Notes: generated from the letters alone by a model not told the origin. Shown: positions 9,601 to 19,474, numbered from the stretch's first letter. The stretch is DNA of 64,000 bases from Companilactobacillus futsaii JCM 17355 (GCF_001435505.1 NZ_AZDO01000011.1:1-64000); one strand, 5' to 3'. Made by a program: numbers and translations.

Positions 9601-9629
9601 TTGCATTGCTAATGTGAATTATGTATAAT
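9601..9629 (+). promoter_or_regulatory. Promoter of rpsT
   Basis: TTGCAT (9601-9606), a 17-nt spacer and TATAAT (9624-9629), about 48 nt before the ATG. It is divergent from the rpsO promoter. Confidence 0.75.
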
Positions 9630-9677
9630 TCTATGTATTGAGTTTTAAAGCTTACTAGGTAATCGGAGGTGAAATTA

Positions 9678-9926
9678 ATGCCACAAATTAAATCAGCTAT
9701 GAAACGTGTAAAGACTGCAGAAAGCGCAAACCTTCGCAATAATGCACAAAAGAGTTCAATGCGTTCAGCAATCAAGAACTTTGAAACATCAGCTGCCAAA
9801 AACGCTGACAACAAAGATGAATTGTTCAGAACAGCTGTCCGTGCTATTGACATGGCTAAGTCAAAAGGCCTAATCAAGGCTAACAAGGCTGCTCGTGATA
9901 AGTCAAGACTTGCAAAATTGAATTAA
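9678..9926 (+). CDS. rpsT: 30S ribosomal protein S20
   Basis: A small basic protein binding the 5' domain of 16S rRNA. It starts [11 protein letters not shown] and has the usual Lys/Arg/Ala-rich helices, at 82 residues. ATG at 9678 is preceded by GGAGG (9665-9669); an in-frame GTG at 9669 lies inside that box and is not the start. It is a single gene with its own promoter and terminator. Confidence 0.98.
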   Translation: MPQIKSAMKRVKTAESANLRNNAQKSSMRSAIKNFETSAAKNADNKDELFRTAVRAIDMAKSKGLIKANKAARDKSRLAKLN

Positions 9927-9932
9927 TGATAT

Positions 9933-9958
9933 AAGCAGCCAGAAGGGTTGCTTTTTTA
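9933..9958 (+). terminator. Terminator of rpsT
   Basis: AGCAGCC-AGAAG-GGTTGCT followed by a T run, a few bases after the rpsT stop. Confidence 0.85.
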
Positions 9959-9967
9959 TTTTATCCA

Positions 9968-10001
9968 AAAAAGGGATCCAGAATTTATTCTGGGTCCCTT
10001 T
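9968..10001 (-). terminator. Terminator of holA and its operon
   Basis: Minus-strand AAGGGACCCAGAAT-AA-ATTCTGGATCCCTT with a T run, immediately after the holA stop. It ends the long ftsW-to-holA unit. Confidence 0.88.
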
Positions 10002-11014
10002 TATGCATGCTTAGCGATGAACAGATCAAATAACAGTTCCTTATCCCCTTGTCCTGATTTAATTTGATAATCCAAATTCACACAATCAGAATACATTACT
10101 TGAAGTCGTTTGCGATTCAACGACTTAGCTTGGCGATAAGAATACTTAACTCGATAAGGATTCAAGCGCAAATTCTTAGCAATCGTTGCCTCTGAAAGTC
10201 CTTTTTCCGATAAAATTTGAATCTGAATCAACAATCTGAGTTGTGAAATGATGATTGCTATCAATAAAATTGGATCAATTTTTTGCAATAAGAACTGATT
10301 ATACAATTCTTCAGCTTTATAAATGTTCTTATTGAGAATTTGAGTCGTTAAATCAAAGACATTATCTTCCAAAGATTGTGGAACCAATTCATTAACTGCC
10401 GTTTGATCAATTTTTTTAGTTTGTAAAGAATACAACTTTAATTTGTCTAACTGATTAGTTATTAAAGAATAATTGCCTTTAGTTTTATTGATCAACAATT
10501 CTAAAGCATTTTGTTCGATCTCATAGCCAGCTTTGTTCAAATCGGTTTTAATAGTCCGATTCAAAACAGGTCCTTCCATTTGCCCAGCATCAACTACTGT
10601 TGCCATTTTTTTGAGCTGTTTGGTAATCTTTTTTCTAGCATCCAATTTATCATACGATGCAAAAATAACTAGGATCGTCGATGGCGTTGGATCCTGAATG
10701 TATTTAATCAGCAAATCAACATTTTGTTCAATAACATTTTTTGCCCTTTCACCTGTTAAGAAATATGGATGTTGGGCGAAAACCAATCGTCGCTCGCCAA
10801 AGAATGGTGCCGAAATTGCTTCGTTGATCAAATCAGCAATCGATACTTCTTCCAAATCAAAATTAGAAAAATTCATTTCCCGTTCTTCAGTAGATATGAT
10901 TTCTTTAAATGACTTTTGAATTTCTTTGATAAAAACTTGCTCTTTACCAGTAACCAAGTAAACATTACTTAAATTACCTTGTTTTAAATTATTTTTTAGT
11001 TCCGCTACCTTCAA
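10001..11014 (-). CDS. holA: DNA polymerase III subunit delta
   Basis: The clamp-loader subunit that opens the beta sliding clamp. At 337 residues it shows the N-terminal AAA+-like fold without a functional P-loop (YLVTGKEQVFIKEI), the FFGERRLV clamp-contact region at about residue 70, and the helical C-terminal collar domain. Its start overlaps the comEC 3' end by 26 nt, indicating translational coupling. This comEC-holA order, usually followed by rpsT, is widespread in Firmicutes. Confidence 0.95.
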   Translation of the reverse strand: MKVAELKNNLKQGNLSNVYLVTGKEQVFIKEIQKSFKEIISTEEREMNFSNFDLEEVSIADLINEAISAPFFGERRLVFAQHPYFLTGERAKNVIEQNVDLLIKYIQDPTPSTILVIFASYDKLDARKKITKQLKKMATVVDAGQMEGPVLNRTIKTDLNKAGYEIEQNALELLINKTKGNYSLITNQLDKLKLYSLQTKKIDQTAVNELVPQSLEDNVFDLTTQILNKNIYKAEELYNQFLLQKIDPILLIAIIISQLRLLIQIQILSEKGLSEATIAKNLRLNPYRVKYSYRQAKSLNRKRLQVMYSDCVNLDYQIKSGQGDKELLFDLFIAKHA

Positions 11015-13235
11015 TCAAGTCACCCTTTAAAAATGTCGTTAATCTTTCCTCATTATTGAAGAAATTATAATACCAAGATATCATACCATATTCAGCTGTA
11101 TTAAAATATTGAACATGATGGTTTTTCAATCGTGTTAAGGTTTCTTGATTCGGATGGCCATATCGATTATTAATCCCAGCAGAAATCAAACCAACACTTG
11201 GCTTGGTAATTTTTAATAAATTGTCACCCGTCGCAGTTTTAGAACCATGATGTCCCAATTTTAAATAATCAACCTTAAATCGATATTCTTTTAAGATTTT
11301 ATTTTCTGAAGGAATATCTAAGTCTCCAGTAAACAGCCAATTTTTTTGCCTTATTTTAGTTAATAAAGTCAGTGAATCGCTGTTCTCACCCTTGCCACTT
11401 TTCTTAGGCCATAAAACGTGAAACTTCAATTGACCAACTGTCACTTCATCCCCTTGACGTAAATTTTTGAATTTTATTTGAGGATGATTTTTGATAGTGC
11501 GTTTAATTTTAGGATCATTTTCTAAACCAATTCCAAAATTGACCTCCCTAACGTCAAACTTTGTCAAAATTGTTTCTAGATTTCCAATGTGGTCAACATC
11601 TTTGTGAGTCAAGAACAACTTATCAATGTGACTGATTCCTTTTGACCTCAAAACAGGTAAAGTATTGAAATCAACTTGGTTGCCACTGTCGTGTTTCGCC
11701 CATGGCTTAGTGGGAAAATGGACCTTACCTGCCACATCGATCATTGCTACTTTTCTATTCAAAGGCGTGGTAATCAAAATGCTATCTCCTTGCCCAATAT
11801 CAATCAAGTTGACTGAACCATTAAGTGGAAATTTATTCAATAAGATGCATCCCCAAAATACAACAGCGTAAGCCAATAAATAACGGTTCCAAAAATTACG
11901 GCTTTCTACATAAAAAAGAGTAATAATTACGAGCAATAACACTAATATGATTGGAAATTTACCAGTAATAAAAGTAAATTGTCCGTTTAAAGCTAAACTA
12001 TCCAAAAATTGATACAAATGATCAAAAATTTGATTAACGAAGCTCCAAAACGACCAATGAATTGTAAAAGCAGAAATTAAGGTAATCGGCAAAATTATCG
12101 TCATAAATAATGGTACAAAAATAACATTTACGATAATAGTCAACCAATTAAACTGATATGTATAAAAGCAAATTAAAGGAAGACTGACCAAATTCATCTT
12201 AAATGTAGCGAAAAATAAACTTGTTCTTTCATATAAATATAAAATTGTAAAAGATAATAAGAAACTCAACTGTCCACCCATTTCAATCATAACGAATGGA
12301 TAAATCAGTGTACAAATCAATAAAGTTAGACTAAATAAATCTAATTTACTGACTGATATTTTTAATTTCCTAAAAATTATTGCTAACATGGCTAAAATAA
12401 TTGCTCTCCAAATACCACTTTTTGATCCTACTAATAACCCATAACATGGCAAAATCAATAAAAATACAAAATTCACCCAATCAACTGGAATTTTAAAAAA
12501 AGAGGTTATCTTTTTTACAAACGTTAAAATCACTAAAACATGCAATCCTGACAGACTGAACAAATGAATAATTCCCAAAATACTTAAAGTTTTAAGAAAA
12601 TCCTTTTCTGAATTGGGAACATAGCCCACTAATAAGCTCTGTGCATGAATCTTTAACCATTTCGGCAATTGGGATAAATAATTGATTATATGTATTCGTA
12701 AAACATTTATTTTTTCTGATATAGTTTGTGGTTGTGTCACTTGCAAATGATCGATGCTCTTCAAATTCACTTGATAAAAAATGCCTTTATGCTGTTCATA
12801 CTTTTTAAAATCAAATTCTCCCGGATTTCGTGGTCCCGATAAAGGCTGTTCTTCTGCTATTTTTACTCGAGCTACTGTTAATTCAGATAATTTTTTCCAA
12901 GTTTTTTGTTCGTTTTGGCTCTTAATTCGATAAATGAAACGTACATTCTGTTTAGCTTTAAGTTCTCCACTCAAAATATCACCGTTGACTGATATTTTAT
13001 CAGGAGAAAAAACAGCTGTCTGAAAATTTTCTGCTTTTTGTTTTAAGATAAAACTCTGACATCGTATAACCGTGACTATCCCCAGTATGATCGTGATGAT
13101 TAATACCAACGGCTTTTTCAAATAGGCTAATCTAATTAATAAAAGTATCGCTAAACTCCAAAACCACAAGGACTCAAAAATTGCAGCCACGACAATGCTG
13201 ACCATAATAGCGGAAAAAATAAAGTAATTCTTCAT
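10989..13235 (-). CDS. comEC: DNA internalization competence protein ComEC/Rec2
   Basis: The membrane channel for uptake of transforming single-stranded DNA. At 748 residues it is full length: N-terminal membrane segments and a soluble domain (about 1-200), the multi-helix competence core (about 210-490, with LFSLSGLHV), and a C-terminal metallo-beta-lactamase domain (about 500-740) with THKDVDHIGN and LGHHGSK. No frameshift is visible. It begins 3 nt after comEA. Confidence 0.95.
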   Translation of the reverse strand: MKNYFIFSAIMVSIVVAAIFESLWFWSLAILLLIRLAYLKKPLVLIITIILGIVTVIRCQSFILKQKAENFQTAVFSPDKISVNGDILSGELKAKQNVRFIYRIKSQNEQKTWKKLSELTVARVKIAEEQPLSGPRNPGEFDFKKYEQHKGIFYQVNLKSIDHLQVTQPQTISEKINVLRIHIINYLSQLPKWLKIHAQSLLVGYVPNSEKDFLKTLSILGIIHLFSLSGLHVLVILTFVKKITSFFKIPVDWVNFVFLLILPCYGLLVGSKSGIWRAIILAMLAIIFRKLKISVSKLDLFSLTLLICTLIYPFVMIEMGGQLSFLLSFTILYLYERTSLFFATFKMNLVSLPLICFYTYQFNWLTIIVNVIFVPLFMTIILPITLISAFTIHWSFWSFVNQIFDHLYQFLDSLALNGQFTFITGKFPIILVLLLVIITLFYVESRNFWNRYLLAYAVVFWGCILLNKFPLNGSVNLIDIGQGDSILITTPLNRKVAMIDVAGKVHFPTKPWAKHDSGNQVDFNTLPVLRSKGISHIDKLFLTHKDVDHIGNLETILTKFDVREVNFGIGLENDPKIKRTIKNHPQIKFKNLRQGDEVTVGQLKFHVLWPKKSGKGENSDSLTLLTKIRQKNWLFTGDLDIPSENKILKEYRFKVDYLKLGHHGSKTATGDNLLKITKPSVGLISAGINNRYGHPNQETLTRLKNHHVQYFNTAEYGMISWYYNFFNNEERLTTFLKGDLIEGSGTKK

Positions 13236-13238
13236 AAG

Positions 13239-13838
13239 CTAGACAGTTAATTGATCTTTTAAAGAATCCAGACTCTTCTCGCCAATTCCAGACACTTTCG
13301 TCAGATCATGCAAACTTTTAAAGTTACCATTCTTTTCTCGAAAAGCAATAATCTTTTCAGCCTTCTTAGGCCCAATTCCAGTTACATTTTTGAAATCTTC
13401 GGCTTTAGCATTATTAATATTTACTTTTTCACCAGTAGCCGATGTACTAGTTGAAACATTACTACTAGACCCAATAACTGGTACATAAACTTGCATCTGA
13501 TCAGAAACTCGCTTGGCTTGATTGATCTGTTTAGTATCAGCATTATCCGCTAAACCTCCTGCTAATTGAATTGCCGTTTGAACTAATGAATTTTCTTTAA
13601 GTTGATATACACCAGGTTTTTTGACCGCACCTTGAATATCAACTGCCACTAATTTATTTTTAGGAGCTGAATTTTCTTTTTCAGGAACTCGCTTGGGAAC
13701 TTTAATTTCCGTTTTGAGATCATTTTTAGTTACTGGAGCTCTATTGACCCACCAATAGCTTCCTATTCCTACTATCAAAATACTCACAACAATGACTATG
13801 ATTTTATTACGCTTAATATAGTCCAAGAATTCATTCAT
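13239..13838 (-). CDS. comEA: Competence DNA receptor ComEA
   Basis: A membrane-anchored double-stranded DNA-binding protein of the uptake machine. One transmembrane anchor lies near the N-terminus (about 10-30), then a SLBB-type domain (VDIQGAVKKPGVYQL), a Ser/Thr-rich linker, and a C-terminal helix-hairpin-helix pair (VNINNAKAEDFKNVTGIG, then LTKVSGIGEKSL). ATG at 13838 is preceded by GAGGTG; the in-frame GTG at 13847 is part of that box. It is followed at once by comEC. Confidence 0.94.
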   Translation of the reverse strand: MNEFLDYIKRNKIIVIVVSILIVGIGSYWWVNRAPVTKNDLKTEIKVPKRVPEKENSAPKNKLVAVDIQGAVKKPGVYQLKENSLVQTAIQLAGGLADNADTKQINQAKRVSDQMQVYVPVIGSSSNVSTSTSATGEKVNINNAKAEDFKNVTGIGPKKAEKIIAFREKNGNFKSLHDLTKVSGIGEKSLDSLKDQLTV

Positions 13839-13861
13839 TTTTATCACCTCAAAAAAATTAC

Positions 13862-13890
13862 GAAAAAAAACAGCCCTTATTTGGACTGTT
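13862..13890 (-). terminator. Hairpin between the PDZ protease and comEA
   Basis: Minus-strand ACAGTCC-AAATAA-GGGCTGT with a T run. It overlaps the end of the protease gene and may lower transcription into comEA-comEC-holA. Confidence 0.7.
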
Positions 13891-14932
13891 TAGTTTTTTC
13901 AAGATAATTAATTGCATCGTTCAAATTTTTCACTGGAACGATCTTCATCTTGGTATGAATTTTTTTAGCGGCACGTAAAGCTAGGTGGTAGTTGTTAACG
14001 TAGCCTGGTTCATATTTTTTGATCAATTTAGTAACTGGATCATCGGGAGCAAAGAAGATCGTTGCCCCTTGTTGTGATGCAGCATAAACTTTTTTCTCAA
14101 TTCCACCGATTGGACCAACTGTTCCGTCAGGAGAAATAGTTCCGGTCCCAGCAATCGTACGCCCAGCTTTGAGATTTTTATTCGCAATTTGTGAATAAAC
14201 TTGTAAAGTAAACATCAATCCGGCCGATGGACCGCCAATACTACCGGCATCAATTTTTGTGGTAGGGGTCCCTTTTGCTTCAGTATTATCGGTTAAAGTA
14301 ATGCCCAAACCAAAGCGTTTTGTATCCGCTAGTTTGACTAATTTACCACTGGCAGTTTTTTCCTTGCCATCACGAGTAAATTTAATTTTTACTGTGGATT
14401 TTTTGTTCTGCTTTTTAACATATTTGATAAATTGATCAGCGTCATTGAAGTGGTAGCCGTTGATTGAGGTAATTGTATCGCCAATTGCCAATTTATTTTT
14501 AAAATCAGAATTATCCATTACATCCATGACGTAAACGCCCAAATACTTTTTCGTAAAAGGCTTGTTAGCTTTAGAATACGCAGCTTGAATAGCATTATTC
14601 GTAGCTGATTTCATGTAATACTGTTGGACTCGCATGTATTCATCATTTGTCTCATCACCCATCAATTCTTGTTGTGAATAGATGGTTTCAAAATTATTGC
14701 CAACCGACTTCAAGAGCGTAAACGGTGTTCCATTAACGATACCAACTGTGGTCAACAATAAATTACCCTTTTTTGGATCATGTTTACCGGCAACTTTGAC
14801 AAACTGTGAAGTATCTTCAGCTGATCCTGGTACTTCCAAATAATATTTCGTTGGGTAGAAGAAAAATGCTACCACAACTATAAAAATAAAAATTGCACCA
14901 AAAACTTTATTTCTAGTTTTGTTGAACTTCAA
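13877..14932 (-). CDS. SepM/YlbL-type membrane serine protease (PDZ and Lon-like domains)
   Basis: A cell-surface protease with one N-terminal transmembrane helix (about residues 10-28), a PDZ domain (about 120-200; LAIGDTITSINGYHF) and a Lon-type S16 catalytic domain. The catalytic serine is in GGPSAGLMF and the lysine in GGIEKKVYAA. Streptococcal SepM trims the competence peptide, while YlbL in Bacillus acts in division or DNA-damage recovery; which role applies here is open. Its 351 residues are the usual length. It sits just upstream of comEA/comEC in the operon and 6 nt after coaD. Confidence 0.88.
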   Translation of the reverse strand: MKFNKTRNKVFGAIFIFIVVVAFFFYPTKYYLEVPGSAEDTSQFVKVAGKHDPKKGNLLLTTVGIVNGTPFTLLKSVGNNFETIYSQQELMGDETNDEYMRVQQYYMKSATNNAIQAAYSKANKPFTKKYLGVYVMDVMDNSDFKNKLAIGDTITSINGYHFNDADQFIKYVKKQNKKSTVKIKFTRDGKEKTASGKLVKLADTKRFGLGITLTDNTEAKGTPTTKIDAGSIGGPSAGLMFTLQVYSQIANKNLKAGRTIAGTGTISPDGTVGPIGGIEKKVYAASQQGATIFFAPDDPVTKLIKKYEPGYVNNYHLALRAAKKIHTKMKIVPVKNLNDAINYLEKTKQSK

Positions 14933-14938
14933 AATGAA

Positions 14939-15430
14939 TTATTCCTTCCTCAACTTCTTTATCAATGCTTTAGCAACAGCCGGAGGAACAAATTCAGAAA
15001 TATCGCCACCAAATTTTGCTACCTCTTTCATCATTGATGATGATATCGTAGCATATTTGCCATTTGCTAGCAGGAATATCGTTTCAATATTTTTATCCAA
15101 AACTTTATTGATTGAAGCGACACCTGATTCATAACCAAAGTCATCTGGATTACGCATAGAGCGTACTAGAAATTGTGCCCCCAGATCTTTGGCTAACTTA
15201 GTAGATAGCTCACCTTTACCATCAAAAACTTCAACATTATCTAAATCTGTAATTTCTGCTTCAATAAAAGCTTTCTTTTCTTGATAAGTAAATAAATAAT
15301 TTTTTGAAGTATTAGTCATCGGTACAACATACAATTTGTCAAATAGTTTAGCTGATCGACGAATAATATCCAAATGACCATTGGTAATTGGATCAAAACT
15401 TCCCGCATAAAGTCCAATTCTTTCAGACAT
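14939..15430 (-). CDS. coaD: Phosphopantetheine adenylyltransferase
   Basis: Catalyses the penultimate step of coenzyme A synthesis (4'-phosphopantetheine + ATP to dephospho-CoA). It is a nucleotidyltransferase with AGSFDPITNGH (residues 9-19, TxGH-type motif) and the second signature ISSSMMKEVA in place of the usual ISSTxVRE. It has 163 residues. It sits 2 nt downstream of rsmD, a conserved pairing. Confidence 0.97.
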   Translation of the reverse strand: MSERIGLYAGSFDPITNGHLDIIRRSAKLFDKLYVVPMTNTSKNYLFTYQEKKAFIEAEITDLDNVEVFDGKGELSTKLAKDLGAQFLVRSMRNPDDFGYESGVASINKVLDKNIETIFLLANGKYATISSSMMKEVAKFGGDISEFVPPAVAKALIKKLRKE

Positions 15431-15432
15431 TT

Positions 15433-15981
15433 TTAACCCCCAAATCGATATATTGCCACTTTGGTATCTTTATATCTTTTTTCTTTGATCAATTCAATCT
15501 GTTCTAAGTCTAGTTCAATATCGTAATCTGTTTCGTCGACAATAACTGCCCCATCATTTAACAAATTATTATCAACTAAATCAGAAATAATCTGTTCAGT
15601 GATCTTCATTCGATACGGAGGATCTAAGAAAACCAGATCAAATTTAACTTGTTCACCTTCAAATTTTTTCAAGGCTTCAGTTGCACTAGCTTTAATAATT
15701 ACAAAACTGTCTTCTTCACGAGTTTTTTCAACATTTTCTTTGATCGTATTGATAGCCTTGTAAGCTTTATCAACTAAATAAGCCTTCTTATAACCTCTAG
15801 AAACAGCCTCAATACCTAAGCTTCCTGTTCCAGCAAATAAATCTAATGTATTTCCATCAATCATATAAGGCGACAACATGCTAAAAACAGCCTCTTTAAC
15901 TTTGGCTGAAGTTGGGCGAGTGTTATTAGTCGGAACAGATTTTAAATTGAGTCCTCGAAATTTACCTGAAACTACTTTCAT
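15433..15981 (-). CDS. rsmD: 16S rRNA (guanine(966)-N(2))-methyltransferase RsmD
   Basis: Methylates G966 of 16S rRNA using S-adenosylmethionine. Motif I is LDLFAGTGSLGIEAVSRG and motif IV is FLDPPY, typical of N2-G methylases. N-terminal VSGKFRGLNLK is characteristic. It has 182 residues. Its start shares one base with the ylbG stop (TAATG). Confidence 0.96.
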   Translation of the reverse strand: MKVVSGKFRGLNLKSVPTNNTRPTSAKVKEAVFSMLSPYMIDGNTLDLFAGTGSLGIEAVSRGYKKAYLVDKAYKAINTIKENVEKTREEDSFVIIKASATEALKKFEGEQVKFDLVFLDPPYRMKITEQIISDLVDNNLLNDGAVIVDETDYDIELDLEQIELIKEKRYKDTKVAIYRFGG

Positions 15982-16244
15982 TAATCTTCCTCTTCAGTAT
16001 TCTTAGATTTTAAGACAAAATGTTCATCTAATTCTTTTCGATGAGCCAATGCTACACGTTTAACATAATTTTTAGAAATCAATTCTTTTCTGACTTCTGA
16101 AATCTTTTCAGAATTAACATACAACATAACATATTTCATCTTGGGAGAAGTGTAATAAATTGTTCCGTAACGTTGCAATTTTTTTCTCCACTTTAGTGAG
16201 TAGACCCAGACATACAGCGCCTGGCGTTCCACTTTTTTGTACAT
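15981..16244 (-). CDS. ylbG: YlbG family protein (DUF2129/UPF0298)
   Basis: An 87-residue cytosolic protein of unknown function. The family pattern is clear: RQALYVWVYSLKWRKKLQRYG at the N-terminus and KMKYVMLYVNSEK in the middle. In Firmicutes this gene regularly precedes rsmD and coaD, as here. The charged tail SKNTEEED is variable in the family. No catalytic motif is visible. Confidence 0.88.
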   Translation of the reverse strand: MYKKVERQALYVWVYSLKWRKKLQRYGTIYYTSPKMKYVMLYVNSEKISEVRKELISKNYVKRVALAHRKELDEHFVLKSKNTEEED

Positions 16245-16248
16245 AAAA

Positions 16249-17427
16249 TCACCTTTTTTTCATTTTTTCAAACTTAGTTGTTGCTTCAAGATTCAAGACG
16301 ATTCCCAAAGCAATTGATAAAATCAATAAACTTGAACCACCATAACTAATAAATGGCAAAGTAACCCCCGTCAGAGGAATCACCCCCAACAATCCACCAA
16401 CATTTAAAATAATTTGAGCCAAAATCATCGTTGCTACACCGTAGTAAACTAGTGAATTGTAAGTTTTCTTAGAACGAAATCCTAAAGAAATCATTCTTAA
16501 GATAATAATCAACAATAGTCCTAGAATAAAGATCACACCGACTAAACCTAATTCTTCACTGATAATTGACAAAATAAAATCAGTATGTGGTTCTGGCAGA
16601 TAACCACGTTTTTGAATACTATTTCCTAAGCCTGTTCCAAAAACTCCACCATTACTAATTGCATAAAAAGAATTAACCAACTGTGCTCCAGATTTTTGTT
16701 CCAATTGAAATGGATGCTGCATGGCTAAAAAACGTTGGTATGCATAATTAGTCTTCACAAAATTAGGTGGAAACTTAGTAATCATAACAACTACACTGAC
16801 AAATACCGTTAATAAGAAAGCACTTAATTCAGCTATTAGCTTCCCCGGAATAGTCGATGAGGCCAACAAAACTAACGTTATCATCGATAAAATCAATGCT
16901 CCACCAATATCTGGTTGAACAAGTACCATAATAATGATTGAAGCCACAATTATCATTGGTTGTAAGACTTCACGAAAAACTTCTTTCCACCCTTGCTTTC
17001 TGAGCAAACGATTTTGTTTATTCGTCAATACTAAAGCTAAAAACATGATCAAGAATAATTTAGCAAATTCCAACGGTTGAAAATTAAATACCTTCAAACT
17101 GATCCAAGCCGAGGCCCCATTAACACGACTACTAGGATCAATCCAAGCACGACCTAACAAATAAAACAGCGAACCAACTGTAATTAACATTGCCATACTC
17201 AAAATTCGTTGACTCTTTAAGATACGCTCTTTCAGCATAAAAGTTACATAACATAGAAAAATCCCCAACACCGCGTAGATGGCCTGCTTAATCAAATATT
17301 GATTAGTGCTACCTCCAGCCATTAAAGAATTATAAAAACTGGCTGAATACACCATCACGATGCCTATACCCAATAACAGAATATATGGAATCACGATCCA
17401 TAAGTCTATTTTCTTTAATTTTTTCAC
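16249..17427 (-). CDS. ftsW: SEDS-family peptidoglycan glycosyltransferase FtsW
   Basis: A polytopic membrane enzyme that polymerises lipid II at the septum together with a class B PBP. It has 392 residues and about ten transmembrane segments, and starts with the typical KKIDLWIVIPYILLLGIGIVM. Conserved SEDS motifs are NFQPLEFAKLF, HTDFILSIISEELG and LPFISYGGSS. It is called FtsW rather than RodA because it sits at the head of the ylbG-rsmD-coaD operon, where FtsW is found in lactobacilli, but the distinction is inferred. Confidence 0.9.
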   Translation of the reverse strand: MKKLKKIDLWIVIPYILLLGIGIVMVYSASFYNSLMAGGSTNQYLIKQAIYAVLGIFLCYVTFMLKERILKSQRILSMAMLITVGSLFYLLGRAWIDPSSRVNGASAWISLKVFNFQPLEFAKLFLIMFLALVLTNKQNRLLRKQGWKEVFREVLQPMIIVASIIIMVLVQPDIGGALILSMITLVLLASSTIPGKLIAELSAFLLTVFVSVVVMITKFPPNFVKTNYAYQRFLAMQHPFQLEQKSGAQLVNSFYAISNGGVFGTGLGNSIQKRGYLPEPHTDFILSIISEELGLVGVIFILGLLLIIILRMISLGFRSKKTYNSLVYYGVATMILAQIILNVGGLLGVIPLTGVTLPFISYGGSSLLILSIALGIVLNLEATTKFEKMKKR

Positions 17428-17455
17428 ATTTTAACTCCTAAAATCTGATATAACG

Positions 17456-17464
17456 ATTATACCA
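17456..17464 (-). promoter_or_regulatory. Extended -10 promoter of the ftsW operon
   Basis: Minus-strand TGGTATAAT gives a perfect -10 box (17456-17461) with the TGn extension; no strong -35 box is present. It lies about 28 nt before ftsW. Confidence 0.55.
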
Positions 17465-17515
17465 CCAAACAAATGGATAAAAAAACTCCCTCTAAGTAGA
17501 CAAAAAAATCAAAAC

Positions 17516-17549
17516 AAAAAGGGCTGAAGACTATTGTCCTCAACCCTTA
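17516..17549 (-). terminator. Terminator of typA
   Basis: Minus-strand GGGTTGAGGAC-AATA-GTCTTCAGCCC followed by a T run. Confidence 0.9.
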
Positions 17550-17561
17550 AATAATCAATTA

Positions 17562-19400
17562 TTAGTTATTTTTCTTTTGTTTGTCAAACTTTTTACGTTC
17601 GTTTGTATTCAAGATCTTCTTACGTAATCTAACACTCTTAGGTGTTACTTCACAAAGTTCGTCTTCATTTAGGAATTCGATTGATTGTTCAAGTGACATA
17701 TCCTTAGGTGTCTTGATTGCAGCAGCGTGATCTTTACCAGAAGCACGAGTATTTGTAAGGTTTTTACCTTTCGTAACAGTAACAGCGATATCTTGATCAC
17801 GGCTACTTTCACCAACAATCATACCTTCGTAGACATCAACACCAGCACCGATGAACAATGTACCACGATCTTCAACTGATTGTAGTGAATATGTAGTTGA
17901 TGGACCCTGGTTGATTGAAACCAAAGCACCAGTTCTTCTACCTGGGTTCCAGTTCTTAACAACTGGCTTGTATTCTGAGAATGTGTGGTTCAAGATACCG
18001 TAACCACCAGTCATTGACAAGAATTCTGTTGAATAACCAATCAAACCACGTGAAGGTGCAGAGAAAATAAGTTTTGTTTGACCATTTCCCGTACTTTCCA
18101 TGTTTTCCATGTCACCTTTTCTTTGAGCCATTGAATCGATAACTGAACCAACGTATTCGTCAGGAGTATCAATTGTAACCTCTTCGAAAGGTTCACATTT
18201 TTGATTGTCGATAGTCTTGTAAATAACTTCTGGACGTGAAAGTTGCAATTCGAAACCTTCACGACGCATTTCTTCAACAAGAATTGACAAGTGAAGTTCA
18301 CCACGACCTGAAACCATCCAAGCACCAGCTTGGTCAGTGTCTTCAACCTTCAATGAAACATCAGTGTGCAATTGTTTCTTCAAACGGTCTTCAATCTTTC
18401 TAGCAGTAACTTCTGTACCTTCACGGCCAGCAAATGGTGAATTATTTTGTAAGAACATCATCTTCAATGTTGGTTCATCAATACGTAGCAATGGAAGTGC
18501 TTCTTGATGGTCAACTGGTGTAACAGTTTCACCAACGAAAATATCTTCCATACCAGAAACGGCAATCAAGTCTCCGGCCTTAGCTTCATTGATTTCAACA
18601 CGATTCAAGCCCATGAAACCAAACAACTTAGTTACACGGAAATTCTTTGTAGAACCGTCAAGTTTCATAACAGTAACACTGTCACCAACCTTGATCTTTC
18701 CGCGGAAGATACGTCCAATACCAATACGACCAACATAATCGTTGTAGTCTAGTAAGGCAACTTGGAATTGTAATGGTTCATCTGAGTTGTCGATTGGTGC
18801 CGGAATTGTCTTCAAAATTGTATCAAACAATGGGTTCATTGTATGTTCTTGGTCAGCTGGGTCATCTGAATAACTTGATGTACCGTTGATAGCTGAAGCA
18901 TAAATAACAGGGAAATCAAGTTGTGAATCGTCAGCACCTAATTCGATAAATAGCTCAAGTACTTCGTCGACAACTTCTGCAGGACGAGCACCTGGTCTAT
19001 CAATTTTGTTAATAACAACGATTGGTGTTAAGTGTTGTTCCAAAGCTTTCTTCAAAACAAAACGTGTTTGAGGCATTGTACCTTCATAAGCATCAACAAC
19101 TAGCAATACACCATCAACCATCTTCATGATACGTTCAACTTCACCACCGAAGTCCGCGTGTCCTGGTGTATCCAAGATATTGATCTTTTTACCTTGGTAA
19201 TCAACAGCCGTATTTTTTGAAAGGATTGTGATACCACGTTCTCTTTCAATAGCATTTGAGTCAAGCGCACGGTCCTGGATTTCGTAGTGCTTTCCTAGTG
19301 TGTCTGATTGTTTTAGCATTTCGTTAACTAATGTAGTTTTACCGTGGTCAACGTGAGCGATAATCGCAATGTTTCTAATATCTTCTCTTCTCTTAGTCAA
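17562..19400 (-). CDS. typA: Ribosome-associated GTPase TypA/BipA
   Basis: A translational GTPase related to EF-G, involved in ribosome assembly and stress or low-temperature growth. G1 [10 protein letters not shown]2 RGITIL, G3 DTPGHADF and G4 NKIDRPGA are present, then EF-G-like domains and the BipA-specific C-terminal domain. A TTG at 19400 ([14 protein letters not shown]) is the likely start, with GGAAGG about 9 nt upstream. The in-frame ATG at 19418 reads through that box and would add six residues absent from the family. The protein is about 612 residues. Confidence 0.97.
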   Translation of the reverse strand: MTKRREDIRNIAIIAHVDHGKTTLVNEMLKQSDTLGKHYEIQDRALDSNAIERERGITILSKNTAVDYQGKKINILDTPGHADFGGEVERIMKMVDGVLLVVDAYEGTMPQTRFVLKKALEQHLTPIVVINKIDRPGARPAEVVDEVLELFIELGADDSQLDFPVIYASAINGTSSYSDDPADQEHTMNPLFDTILKTIPAPIDNSDEPLQFQVALLDYNDYVGRIGIGRIFRGKIKVGDSVTVMKLDGSTKNFRVTKLFGFMGLNRVEINEAKAGDLIAVSGMEDIFVGETVTPVDHQEALPLLRIDEPTLKMMFLQNNSPFAGREGTEVTARKIEDRLKKQLHTDVSLKVEDTDQAGAWMVSGRGELHLSILVEEMRREGFELQLSRPEVIYKTIDNQKCEPFEEVTIDTPDEYVGSVIDSMAQRKGDMENMESTGNGQTKLIFSAPSRGLIGYSTEFLSMTGGYGILNHTFSEYKPVVKNWNPGRRTGALVSINQGPSTTYSLQSVEDRGTLFIGAGVDVYEGMIVGESSRDQDIAVTVTKGKNLTNTRASGKDHAAAIKTPKDMSLEQSIEFLNEDELCEVTPKSVRLRKKILNTNERKKFDKQKKNN

Positions 19401-19442
19401 ATTAGTTCTTCCTTCCATAAATACGTGTTTAGATTACTTGCA

Positions 19443-19472
19443 ATAAAAAAACTGTGAATGACTGTCACAGTT
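19443..19472 (-). terminator. Terminator after the inositol-phosphatase-like gene
   Basis: Minus-strand AACTGTGA-CAGTCAT-TCACAGTT with a T run directly after the stop. Confidence 0.85.
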
Positions 19473-19474
19473 CA

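Noticed and set aside
9554-9886. A 110-codon minus-strand open frame opposite rpsT
   Set aside because: Antisense to rpsT and its promoter, without a ribosome-binding site; explained by rpsT codon bias.
19401-19418. ATG start for typA six codons upstream
   Set aside because: The first codons (ATGGAAGGA) are the ribosome binding site itself; the TTG start matches the family N-terminus.
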